From the NCBI GenBank assembly GCA_964370065.1, contig CAYJGK010000009.1, forward strand, positions 1-56,461: a stretch of 56,461 bases of DNA, given 5' to 3'. Shown piece after piece: positions 42,283 through 50,343 of this stretch (the stretch's first letter is position 1; every line of letters starts with the position of its first letter). A program made the position numbers and the translations under genes. Source of the DNA: CAMQRS01 sp964370065 (GTDB lineage: Bacteria > Bacillota_I > Bacilli_A > Erysipelotrichales > Erysipelotrichaceae). Under the pieces are notes generated by a model that saw only the letters and a program-made list of their open reading frames with translations, had not been told where the DNA came from and made no database searches.

Positions 42283-42990
42283 GTTCTGACTTTACAATTT
42301 GCTAAATTAGTAGATGTCTCAAAACACTCATTATTCTATTATGATAAAAAAGGTATTTTCTATCAAAAACAAAGAAGAAGATGAATTTAGAACGTATTTT
42401 CTATCTCAAGTCGAAGTATTTTTTATGATTAAACGCTAAAAGAGATGGGTGTATCCATTAAAGAAATAAAAGAACACCTACAAAATAATTCCACTCAATA
42501 AATACTTGTTTTGTTGGGTGAACAAAATCAAAAAATAAAAAACGAAATGATAAACTTTTGAACCACCAAAAAGCTAAACAAAAGGCAGATTATACATTCT
42601 ATTTAAACAATGAACAGATTATGTTTTAATATGATGGATTTTGTTTAGAGTGATATATTATTGAAAATAAAAATTTGCAAGATAAAGTATTGAACAACTG
42701 TTACTTTCGCAAAACAAATGTTAATAGTTGCTCAGTTTTTATTAAACTGGAGGTTTATATTTAAACTGCTAGCTCACTTAATGCTACTTCACAATTTATA
42801 ATACTTATATAAATATAGAAAACTACGTTCAACACGGTATTAATCAAGGGGAATATTTTATGAATATATTGTATTAGATGAAATATCCATATGTCGGATT
42901 GAAAATTTATGTCATTAAAATTATGGTAGCAAGCACAGATAATGAAAAGCAGTGTATATAAATATATCCTGCTTTATCTGATTTACGTTA
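42283..42990 (+). pseudogene. Degenerate MerR-family transcriptional regulator
   Basis: Fragments in different frames add up to a MerR regulator: LQFAKLVDVSKHSLFYYDKK (helix-turn-helix, from 42283), then EFRTYFLSQVEVFFMIK, then TLKEMGVSIKEIKEHLQNN and a coiled-coil remnant (LNHQKAKQKADYTFYLNNEQ). At least two or three frameshifts and several stops separate them. The region 42700-42990 looks like decayed effector-binding sequence, but this part is uncertain. It may once have controlled the permease genes that follow. Confidence 0.65.
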
Positions 42991-43070
42991 AAGTTTCATT
43001 TTTGTTCCAACAAAACTAAATATTGTTACTATGCAAATCGATAATATATTTTTTCAATAATGTGAAATCC

Positions 43071-43099
43071 TTGTGTTCTAAACAAATTTTTTGTATAAT
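43071..43099 (+). promoter_or_regulatory. Promoter of the DUF969-DUF979-pcp operon
   Basis: TTGTGT (43071-43076) and TATAAT (43094-43099) with a 17-base spacer. AAAGGAG follows before ATG 43126. The signals look intact although the first two genes are broken. Confidence 0.55.
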
Positions 43100-43125
43100 T
43101 CAATTTCATTGAAAGGAGATTAATT

Positions 43126-43794
43126 ATGGATTTATTTGTAAATTTCATAAATGATTATAGCACTTTAATTGGTGTTGTGATTATTATTGTAGGATTTATG
43201 ATGAAGTGTGATGTGTTAGCTGTTGTCTTAATTGCTGGTATCGACTTCATCGAAATTTTAAGTATTTTAGGGCAATCATTTGTTGCAAATCGATTGATGT
43301 CTATTTTCTTAATCATGTTCCCAATTATTGCAATAATTGAAAGATATGGTTTAAAAGAAAGAGCAGCTACCTTAATTTGTGGCATTAAAAATGCTTCGGC
43401 TGGTAAAGTGTTATCATTATATATGATTATTCAATCTTTAGCTGCAGCATTTAACGTGCGTATTGGAGGACATGTACAATTTGTTCGTCCTTAAATCTTA
43501 CCAATGGCACAAGGAGCAGCAAATGTTGACAAAGGTAGTGATTTATCAGATGAAGAAGATGAGGCTATCAGAGGAACAAGTGCAGCTGTAGAAATTTTCG
43601 GAAACTTTTTTGCGCAAAACTGTTTCCCTGCTGCAAGTGGTGTTGTTTTAATTCAAGGTACTCTAGCTGCATTAGGTTATGAAGTAACTTTACAATCTAT
43701 TGCCACAGCAGCAATCCCTGTTGCTTTAATTGTAGTAGTATTAACAATTATTCAAGTCACATTATTGGATAAAAAATTAAAAAGGAGGAAATAA
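43126..43794 (+). pseudogene. DUF969 permease subunit, interrupted by a nonsense codon
   Basis: The frame reads as a DUF969 membrane protein, with a hydrophobic N-terminus, IMFPIIAIIERYGLKERAA and RIGGHVQFVRP, then TAA (43492-43494), then ILPMAQGAANVDKG onward to KKLKRRK. Family members have Leu at the stop position, so a single TTA to TAA change explains it. The stretch VVLIAGIDFIEIL also seems to lack about nine residues (a VTGLVAG-like segment) compared with what I recall. DUF969 pairs with DUF979 as a predicted transporter often encoded beside pcp. Confidence 0.85.
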
Positions 43795-43797
43795 ATA

Positions 43798-44114
43798 ATG
43801 GGAAACTTTCTATTAAACATCGCTCCTGAAATAATTTATACTATATGTGGTTTAGTAAGTATAGATTGTGCATTTCGTGCATTAAAAAACAAAGAAGCTA
43901 AAATTAGGACATTCTTGATTTGGGGAATTTTAGGTGTTATATTTATTTTAGGTAAATTAATTCCTTCTGCATTTATTGGTGCATTATTAGTAGTAATGGG
44001 ATTTCTAACTGCAACAAAGCAAGTGAAAATGGAACAGTAATTAAATCACAATTACCTATGGCAATTATTGTATTAGGAATTTATATTGTATTAATGCTTG
44101 TACTAGCATTCTAG
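43798..44114 (+). pseudogene. DUF979 permease subunit with a large internal deletion
   Basis: The N-terminal part, about 77 residues (PEIIYTICGLVSIDCAFRAL to FLTATKQVKM), runs into a stop at 44040. A shifted frame then encodes GTVIKSQLPMAIIVLGIYIV and ends LMLVLAF at TAG 44112-44114, which matches the C-terminal helix of DUF979. Full-length proteins have about 300 residues, so roughly two thirds has been deleted and the join is out of frame. With the broken DUF969 gene, the transporter is dead. Confidence 0.8.
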
Positions 44115-44127
44115 AAGGAGAACAATT

Positions 44128-44769
44128 ATGAAAATATTACTAACTGGATTTGACCCATTTGGAGGTGAATCGATTAATCCTGCAATTGAAGCAGTAAAAA
44201 AAGTATCTACTACCATTGCTAATGCAACTATTATAAAACTAGAAATTCCAACCGTTGTATTCAAATCATTAGATGTGATAGAACAAGCAATTATCAAGCA
44301 TAACCCAGATGTTGTGCTATGTATTGGACAAGCAGGTGGCCGAGTCGACATCACTGTAGAACGTGTGGGAATCAATATTGACGATTGTAAAATCCCTGAT
44401 AACGAGGGTAATCAAATCATCGATGAAGCGATCTTTAAAGATGGACCCGATGCTTATTTAGTTAACTTACCAATCAAAGCAATGGTAAAACAAATAAAAA
44501 GCAAAGGTATTCCAGCATCTGTATCTAACACAGCTGGTACTTTTGTATGTAATCATGTAACGTATGGAGTTCGTCACTTAATTGAAACAAAATATCCAGG
44601 TAAAAGAAGTGGGTTTATTCACATTCCGTTTTTATTAGAACAAGTTGTTGAAAAAAGAAACATGCCAAGTATGGCATTAGAAGCAATTGTATCTGGATTA
44701 GAGGCAGCTATTGAAGCAATTGTTTTAAACGATGTTGATATCAAAGTAATAGGTGGAACGACTCATTAA
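44128..44769 (+). CDS. pcp: Pyrrolidone-carboxylate peptidase (pyroglutamyl peptidase I)
   Basis: Pcp removes N-terminal pyroglutamate from peptides. It is a 213-residue cysteine peptidase of family C15 with the catalytic triad E78 (TVERVGIN), C141 (NTAGTFVCNH) and H165 (GFIHIPF), and the N-terminal ILLTGFDPFGGESINPA. It is complete, with GAAGGAG before the ATG, although the two transporter genes upstream in the same operon are broken. The ggct-like gene follows after one base. Confidence 0.94.
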   Translation: MKILLTGFDPFGGESINPAIEAVKKVSTTIANATIIKLEIPTVVFKSLDVIEQAIIKHNPDVVLCIGQAGGRVDITVERVGINIDDCKIPDNEGNQIIDEAIFKDGPDAYLVNLPIKAMVKQIKSKGIPASVSNTAGTFVCNHVTYGVRHLIETKYPGKRSGFIHIPFLLEQVVEKRNMPSMALEAIVSGLEAAIEAIVLNDVDIKVIGGTTH

Positions 44770-44770
44770 T

Positions 44771-45187
44771 ATGCACAAAATATTTGTATATGGTACTTTA
44801 CGCAAAGGAATGAGAAATTATAACTTATATTTAAAACATCTTGATTCATTCCGACAATACGCATATGTAAAAGGAAACTTATATACATTACAAGATGTTG
44901 ATTACCCCGCTTTAATTGCAGGTACACAAAATATACTTGGTGAAATTCATGAAGTCGATGATGAAACTTTGAAACTACTGGATGATTTAGAAGGATACAT
45001 TGCTTTTGATTATATTGATAACGAATACAATAAAGTAGAAACACGCCTATATGATGAACATGGAAATATAATTATGATTGGTCCTGTTTTCTTTTATAAT
45101 GATAAAAATATTGTTAACCAAGCAAAATTAGAAATAAAAATTGCTGAATGCGATTATGTTGCATACATGAAAAAAGGTAATTTATAA
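44771..45187 (+). CDS. Gamma-glutamylcyclotransferase (AIG2/GGCT-like) family protein
   Basis: The 138-residue protein has the GGCT-fold hallmark FVYGTLRKGMRNY (substrate loop YGTLRKG, residues 6-12), YPALIAG, and the acidic LDDLEGY motif, whose Glu near residue 76 is the usual catalytic base. Such enzymes release 5-oxoproline from gamma-glutamyl amines or amino acids. Its place after pcp makes a shared link to pyroglutamate attractive, but the substrate is unknown. ATG 44771 is one base after the pcp stop, and AGGTGG lies inside pcp. Confidence 0.85.
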   Translation: MHKIFVYGTLRKGMRNYNLYLKHLDSFRQYAYVKGNLYTLQDVDYPALIAGTQNILGEIHEVDDETLKLLDDLEGYIAFDYIDNEYNKVETRLYDEHGNIIMIGPVFFYNDKNIVNQAKLEIKIAECDYVAYMKKGNL

Positions 45188-45199
45188 TTACCTTTTTTT
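45171..45199 (+). terminator. Terminator of the pcp-ggct operon
   Basis: AAAAAGGTAAT pairs with ATTACCTTTTT. The ggct stop codon (45185-45187) is in the loop. Confidence 0.85.
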
Positions 45200-45300
45200 C
45201 TACACTTTTTAGCGGTTGCTCTTTCTAATGTCACTTCAATCGGAAGAGTTACATCTATTCTATCAATTACTGTTATTATTCTCATCTGATGTTGTGTTTA

Positions 45301-45492
45301 TTATTCAAAATAATTTAAGTTCTCTTCTGTATAAACTGCATTACCTACTTCTAATGATGCCACCTCCTGACCATTAGTGTTTTGAAAAATTATAGTTACT
45401 GAATCTTCTGCCTTAACATTAGTGACACCTAATGATATCAATACAAAAGTGAACACTGTTATAATAAAACTAAATTTTTAACGTTTTGTTAT
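45301..45492 (-). pseudogene. Remnant of a small secreted protein gene
   Basis: On the minus strand a frame encodes a signal-peptide-like segment (KFSFIITVFTFVLISLGV, then TNVKAED) and a short exported part (SVTIIFQNTNGQEVASLEVG, ending NLNYFE). There is no usable start: the position 5-7 bases after GAGGTAAG is ATA, and a TAA stop follows four codons later. The product may be a trimmed surface protein. The rest of 45188-45873 shows nothing else I can identify. Confidence 0.45.
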
Positions 45493-45873
45493 ATCTTACC
45501 TCATTCTTTTTATATAGTTGCATCATTAAATAAATGATATAACTATATTTAATAATTTTGACCTTTTATAAATTCTTTATTTTTTCTACTAATATATTGT
45601 TCAATTCGATTCATTAATACCCCTTATATGAATTTTTTTATCATAAAACATTTTGAATATAGCGATTTTTTAGGAAAATCATAAAATTTTGTACATTACT
45701 TTAAATAAACTTTATAACATTTATCGCATGCTCATCACTTGTTTTATATTAGAAATAATACAAAATAATCGTATGCATTAACTGAATTGTGCATTGCATT
45801 GATAGTACTGTCTATTTTACTTGTATTTCCTCTTTATTTTGCTATCATAGATAGAGAAGAAAGTAGGTATAGA

Positions 45874-46881
45874 ATGAGAAAATCAATTCATTCCATAGAT
45901 TTAGCTAAATTTATAGGTTCTTTATTAGTCATTACATTACACACGTATCCATTTTATGAAAAATTCCCAAATATCGGATTCATTTCAAGCAATGTTATTG
46001 GACGAATTGTTATCCCCTTCTTTTTAGTCAGTGCAGGTTATTTTCTAAAACAAGGAATTGATAAAAACGGAAAAGAATATCTAATTAAATATATCAAACG
46101 CTTAACCCGATTATATTTATTATGGAGTATTATTCATTTACCTGCTGCCATATTATTTATCCAACGCACCATTCAGCCAGATAGTTTAATCATTTGGCCA
46201 TTCATATTTGTTGTTTGTATTTTATATGCGGGAACCTATTATCATTTATGGTATATGCCAGCTCTTATTTTTGCAAGTTTATTTTGTTTTAAATGGTTAA
46301 AGCATTTCACTATTAAAACATTATTGATCTTCGGGTTCATTATGCTGTGTATTGGTTTAAGTGAAAGTTATTTTGGCTTATTACAATCTAGCCCCTTCTC
46401 TACCCTTAGTGAAACATATTTTCGCATCTTCTATACAACCCGAAATGGCTTATTTATGGGAATCTTTTATGTTGCTTTAGGGATATATATTGCGAACAAA
46501 GAAATCGCTAAAACAAGCAATTTTTCTACATTATTGGCATTTATATTTTTCATCCTATTATTTAGTGAAGCACAGATTTTAAGAAACTTAGGTTGGGCAA
46601 TTGACTATAACTTTTATTTAATGAGTGTACCCTTTATTTACTACTTATTTATTACACTGTTAAAAAAACCGTGTTCCATTCCTTTAAATTATAAATCATT
46701 ACGTGAATACAGTACCCTATTTTACTTTAGCCATGGTATGTTTATTGAATACATACCCTTTTTACTACCTAGTGCATTATGCTACTTACAAGGGAATGGG
46801 TTATTCCGTTTTGTTAGTGTCATGTCTTGTACAGCTATCACAAGTTTTTTCGTGAAAAAATATTTTAAAAAATTATACTAA
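45874..46881 (+). CDS. Acyltransferase 3 family membrane protein
   Basis: A 335-residue polytopic protein with the acyltransferase 3 start HSIDLAKFIGSLLVITLHTY (a catalytic-type His near residue 23 on the first helix), RIVIPFFLVSAGYFL, several more hydrophobic helices and FYFSHGMFIEYIPF near the end. Relatives O-acylate sugars of wall polymers or exopolysaccharide. The frame stays open upstream to a TTG at 45787, adding one hydrophobic segment, but family alignments begin at about residue 1 of the ATG 45874 version. The upstream part may be a remnant of another gene. The adjacent femX is in the same orientation but has its own promoter. Confidence 0.75.
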   Translation: MRKSIHSIDLAKFIGSLLVITLHTYPFYEKFPNIGFISSNVIGRIVIPFFLVSAGYFLKQGIDKNGKEYLIKYIKRLTRLYLLWSIIHLPAAILFIQRTIQPDSLIIWPFIFVVCILYAGTYYHLWYMPALIFASLFCFKWLKHFTIKTLLIFGFIMLCIGLSESYFGLLQSSPFSTLSETYFRIFYTTRNGLFMGIFYVALGIYIANKEIAKTSNFSTLLAFIFFILLFSEAQILRNLGWAIDYNFYLMSVPFIYYLFITLLKKPCSIPLNYKSLREYSTLFYFSHGMFIEYIPFLLPSALCYLQGNGLFRFVSVMSCTAITSFFVKKYFKKLY

Positions 46882-46918
46882 CATTTTCATTATAGTATAA
46901 TTTATGTATAAAAAATGG

Positions 46919-46924
46919 TATAAT
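46919..46924 (+). promoter_or_regulatory. Extended -10 of the femX promoter
   Basis: TGG followed by TATAAT (46919-46924), 25 bases before the ATG. No -35 is recognisable at the usual distance. Confidence 0.5.
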
Positions 46925-46948
46925 ACAAAGAAATAAAAGGAGATTATA

Positions 46949-48193
46949 ATGTACGAATTTATTCAAAATTTAGATTCAAAAACATATGAAAAATTTGTTT
47001 TTAATCATAATAAAAAACACTTCATGCAAAGTATTCATTATGGTGAAGTTCAAAAAATAAAGGATTTTAAACCTTATTATGTTGGTATGAAAAAAAATAA
47101 CGAGTTAGTTGCTGCTGCTTTATTATTAGAGAAGAAAGTATTTCAAAAGTTAGGATACATATACATTCCAAGAGGGTTTATTTTAGATTATTCAGATTTT
47201 GAACTACTTGAGCAATTCACTTTACGTATTAAGCAATTTACAAAAAAGACGAATAATTTTTTCTTTCGAATCGACCCCGATATTCCTTTGAGAAACATTG
47301 ATGATCAGGCAAATGAAATAGAAGGAGTCAACCAATTTGAATTAGTGGATTACTTAAAAAAAATACACTATATTCATAAAGGTTTCAATAGAAACTTTGA
47401 GCACACACAGCCACGTTACACTTTTAGATTGCAATTGTCTAATAATATAGAAGATGTGTTTAAAGGGTTTCATGCTACCACTCGTAAAGTCTTAAATAAA
47501 AAAAATCAATATAATTTAAATATTTATAAAGGAAATATAGATGACGTTGCAGATTTTTATAAGACAATGCTTGAAACTGGGGAAAGAGAAAATTTAATTC
47601 AATCTAAACAAAACTATTATGAAACCTTTTATAATATTTTACACCTTGTAAATATGTCAAATATTTATATGATTAAAGTCAACATCCCTACTTTAATTCA
47701 AAAATACAATGATAAAATTGAAGCCATTCATAAACAAATTCATAAATTAGAAAATAATAAACAAAAAAATCCTGCGAAAAGTAAAAACTTATTAGCTGAT
47801 TTAGATAACCAATTAAAAAAAGCTACAACGGAGTTAACTGAAATTGAAACCATTCAAGAAGAAGAATTAGTTCTCTCTTCTATTATCACTGTTGAATATA
47901 ATAATTATATTTGGACGGTTCATGGTGGTAACTCTTCGCAATTACGATGGTTAAATGCAAACTACTTAATCTACTATGAAATCATTAAAGATGCTGTAAA
48001 AAACAATTTTACAATGATTGATTTCTTTGGTACTACAGGTGACCCTAATCCTAATAACCCCATTTATGGAATATACTTATTTAAAAAGCGCTTGGGTGGT
48101 ACGTATACTGAATTTATTGGTGAATTCGATTATGTGGTCAACCCCTTTATTTATCGTGCATACCATTTCTTAAAAAAGATAAAAGACAAATAA
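46949..48193 (+). CDS. FemX/FemAB-family peptidoglycan bridge aminoacyltransferase
   Basis: Fem enzymes transfer amino acids from aminoacyl-tRNA to the third residue of the stem peptide. This 414-residue protein has two GNAT-like subdomains (KHFMQSIHYGEVQK near residue 29; ATTRKVLNKKNQYNLNIYKG near 175) and the long antiparallel coiled-coil arm that marks the family (about residues 250-310, rich in K, E, L and N), followed by the conserved WTVHGGNSSQLRWLNANYLI and DFFGTTGDPNPNNPIYGIYL segments. AAAGGAGA precedes the ATG. It implies a cross-bridge in the peptidoglycan, consistent with a lysine-type MurE motif in this window. Confidence 0.9.
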   Translation: MYEFIQNLDSKTYEKFVFNHNKKHFMQSIHYGEVQKIKDFKPYYVGMKKNNELVAAALLLEKKVFQKLGYIYIPRGFILDYSDFELLEQFTLRIKQFTKKTNNFFFRIDPDIPLRNIDDQANEIEGVNQFELVDYLKKIHYIHKGFNRNFEHTQPRYTFRLQLSNNIEDVFKGFHATTRKVLNKKNQYNLNIYKGNIDDVADFYKTMLETGERENLIQSKQNYYETFYNILHLVNMSNIYMIKVNIPTLIQKYNDKIEAIHKQIHKLENNKQKNPAKSKNLLADLDNQLKKATTELTEIETIQEEELVLSSIITVEYNNYIWTVHGGNSSQLRWLNANYLIYYEIIKDAVKNNFTMIDFFGTTGDPNPNNPIYGIYLFKKRLGGTYTEFIGEFDYVVNPFIYRAYHFLKKIKDK

Positions 48194-48194
48194 C

Positions 48195-48229
48195 AAAAAA
48201 CTTTCTATTTATATGATAGAAAGTTTTTT
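48195..48229. terminator. Bidirectional terminator between femX and the FAD dehydrogenase
   Basis: AAAAAACTTTCTAT (48195-48208) and ATAGAAAGTTTTTT (48216-48229) form a perfect 14-bp arm pair. Confidence 0.9.
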
Positions 48230-48232
48230 GTT

Positions 48233-49648
48233 TTATACTGATTCTATAATGTGTCTCGCTACTAAAATTCCATTTGCACCAGCTTGTGCTAAACCTCTTG
48301 TTAATCCTGCTCCATCACCTGCTATATATAAATTATTTATTTCACTCATAAATCCATCTTTAATCTTTGGTCGAGCAGAGTAAAATTTAGCTTCTACACC
48401 ATACAATAGCGTGTGTTCATTTGCAATACCAGGTGTTACTTTATCAAGCGCTTCAATCATTTCAATAATTGATTTCATTGTATTATAAGGTAAGACTAAT
48501 CCTAAATCACCTGGTACAGCTTCTGGTAAAGTTGGAACTGTATACCCTTCTTTTAAACGTTTTAAAGTTGTTCTTCTTCCACGTTTAAGATCACCATACT
48601 TTTGAACAATCACACTACCATTTGATAGTTGATTGGCTAATTTGCTCACTTCATGCGCAAATTCATTTGGTTGATTAAATGGTTCACTAAATGTATGGGA
48701 TACTAATAATGCGAAGTTCGTATTAGCACTACCTAATTTAGGATCATGATATGCATGTCCATTTGCTAGCATGGTTCCAGAATGATTTTCAACTACAACA
48801 TGTCCTGATGGATTGGAACAAAATGTACGAACTCTTGTTCCTACACTTGTATTGTACACGAATTTACCTTCATATAAATGAGTATTAATTTCTTCCATTA
48901 CGATATTACTTGTTTCAACACGAACTCCAATATCTACTTGATTATTGTATAGATCAATATTATATTTTTTTAATACTTTAGTTAGCCATGCTGAACCGTC
49001 TCTTCCAGGGGCTAACACAACTTTAGAAGCATAAATTTTTTCTTTGTTTTCTAAAACAATCCCTTTTACTTGCATATCTTCCACAATGATATCTTGTACA
49101 CTAGTTTTAAATGCTGTATCAATATGTAATTTTAATTCATTTGACATTTCTGTCATAATACGTAAATTTTCTTCGGTACCTAAATGTCTCACTTTAGCTC
49201 TTAATAATTTTAGCCCAATCGAGTAACCTCGATGTTCAATTTCCTTTATTTTATCAGTAGTAGGATCTGTTATTTGTAAAGTCGCACCATGTTTTAAATA
49301 TAAACTGTCTACATAACTAATGACTTCTTCAACACTTTGGTTATCTAAATAATCTGTTAACCATCCACCAAACTCACTCGTAATATTGAACTTACCATCT
49401 GAGTATGCACCCGCTCCACCAAATCCTGCAGTGATAGAACAAGCTGGTAAACAACCTGCAATTCCTTCTTTATTCACAGGACAAACCTTTATTTTTTTAT
49501 CCTTTATTGGACACGTACGATACATAACATCTAGCCCTTTATCCACTAATAATACTTTTAAATTAGGATTTTTTAAATACAACTCATAACAAGTCATTAT
49601 ACCTGCTGGACCTGCCCCTACAACAATTACATCATAATTTTTTTTCAT
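48233..49648 (-). CDS. Uncharacterised FAD-dependent dehydrogenase
   Basis: A 471-residue flavoprotein with the N-terminal dinucleotide motif VIVVGAGPAGIMTCYEL (GxGxxG), a RTCPIKDKKIKVCPVNKEG segment and a cysteine-rich CLPACSITAGFGGAGAYSDGK stretch near residue 67, and the C-terminal FAD motif LYIAGDGAGLTRGLAQAGANG. This matches COG2509-type dehydrogenases of unknown substrate, common in Bacillota. The conserved cysteines suggest a redox or metal role (inference). It is a single-gene unit convergent with femX, at the edge of the accessory segment. Confidence 0.85.
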   Translation of the reverse strand: MKKNYDVIVVGAGPAGIMTCYELYLKNPNLKVLLVDKGLDVMYRTCPIKDKKIKVCPVNKEGIAGCLPACSITAGFGGAGAYSDGKFNITSEFGGWLTDYLDNQSVEEVISYVDSLYLKHGATLQITDPTTDKIKEIEHRGYSIGLKLLRAKVRHLGTEENLRIMTEMSNELKLHIDTAFKTSVQDIIVEDMQVKGIVLENKEKIYASKVVLAPGRDGSAWLTKVLKKYNIDLYNNQVDIGVRVETSNIVMEEINTHLYEGKFVYNTSVGTRVRTFCSNPSGHVVVENHSGTMLANGHAYHDPKLGSANTNFALLVSHTFSEPFNQPNEFAHEVSKLANQLSNGSVIVQKYGDLKRGRRTTLKRLKEGYTVPTLPEAVPGDLGLVLPYNTMKSIIEMIEALDKVTPGIANEHTLLYGVEAKFYSARPKIKDGFMSEINNLYIAGDGAGLTRGLAQAGANGILVARHIIESV

Positions 49649-49732
49649 TTAATTCTCCTCTATTTATTAAACAAACTTATAAATTATAGCATAATTTATA
49701 ATAAATAAAAAGCATTTATGCAATAATAAAAA

Positions 49733-49757
49733 AAGCAATAAGTTTAACTTATTACTT
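49733..49757 (-). terminator. Terminator of the lepB pair
   Basis: AAGTAATAAGT and ACTTATTGCTT (minus strand) form an 11-bp stem with one mismatch, followed by TTTTT. The stop codon of the second lepB is within the first arm. Confidence 0.75.
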
Positions 49758-50333
49758 TGTATCATTGTCGATGTATCCTATCTTATCAAAAGGATACACT
49801 ATTATCATAGATTTAGAAATTAACTGATCTACATTGTAGGCACCCAGTTGTCTAGAATCATAAGAACTCATTCTATTATCACCCATGACAAAATATTGAT
49901 TATCCCCTAAAGTTATAGGGCCAAAATCATTAGTGAATACACTCACATTATTATCTTTTTTAGTTTGTTCCATATAATTCATATCTAAAAATTCTTCTTC
50001 TACAACTTTGCCATCTATGTATAACACATCATCTTTATATTCAATTGTCTCATTTGGCAAACCAATGATACGCTTTACATATAATTTATTTTCCAATGTA
50101 TCAACTATTACAACATCAAAGCGTTGAAAATCGTCTACAATAGCACCTAAAACAAATGAAAAACCATATTCCCCATCTTCTAGTGTAGGATACATACTAC
50201 TTCCATCGACTTTTACTGGTTTAAATATAAAAGTCGTAATTAAATATACAAAAAATACACAAACTAAAACTGTACGAATTAAATCTAAACCTTCTATTAA
50301 GAGGTTGCTCTTACTCTGTTTGAATTTTTCCAT
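49752..50333 (-). CDS. lepB: Signal peptidase I, second copy
   Basis: Removes signal peptides from secreted proteins. The 193-residue protein has one N-terminal transmembrane helix (LIRTVLVCVFFVYLITTFI), nucleophile S46 in DGSSMYPTL, general-base K87 in LYVKRIIGLPNE, and the C-terminal box GDNRMSSYDSR. It lies 10 bases after the first copy with a ribosome site (GGAGG complement) between, so the two are co-transcribed. The two copies differ in about half their residues. Confidence 0.93.
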   Translation of the reverse strand: MEKFKQSKSNLLIEGLDLIRTVLVCVFFVYLITTFIFKPVKVDGSSMYPTLEDGEYGFSFVLGAIVDDFQRFDVVIVDTLENKLYVKRIIGLPNETIEYKDDVLYIDGKVVEEEFLDMNYMEQTKKDNNVSVFTNDFGPITLGDNQYFVMGDNRMSSYDSRQLGAYNVDQLISKSMIIVYPFDKIGYIDNDTK

Positions 50334-50343
50334 TTTTAACCTC

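Noticed and set aside
41852..43494. Stop-codon recoding (suppressed TAA, TGA or TAG)
   Set aside because: All three stop types occur, next to clear frameshifts and deletions, while the surrounding housekeeping genes use normal stops.
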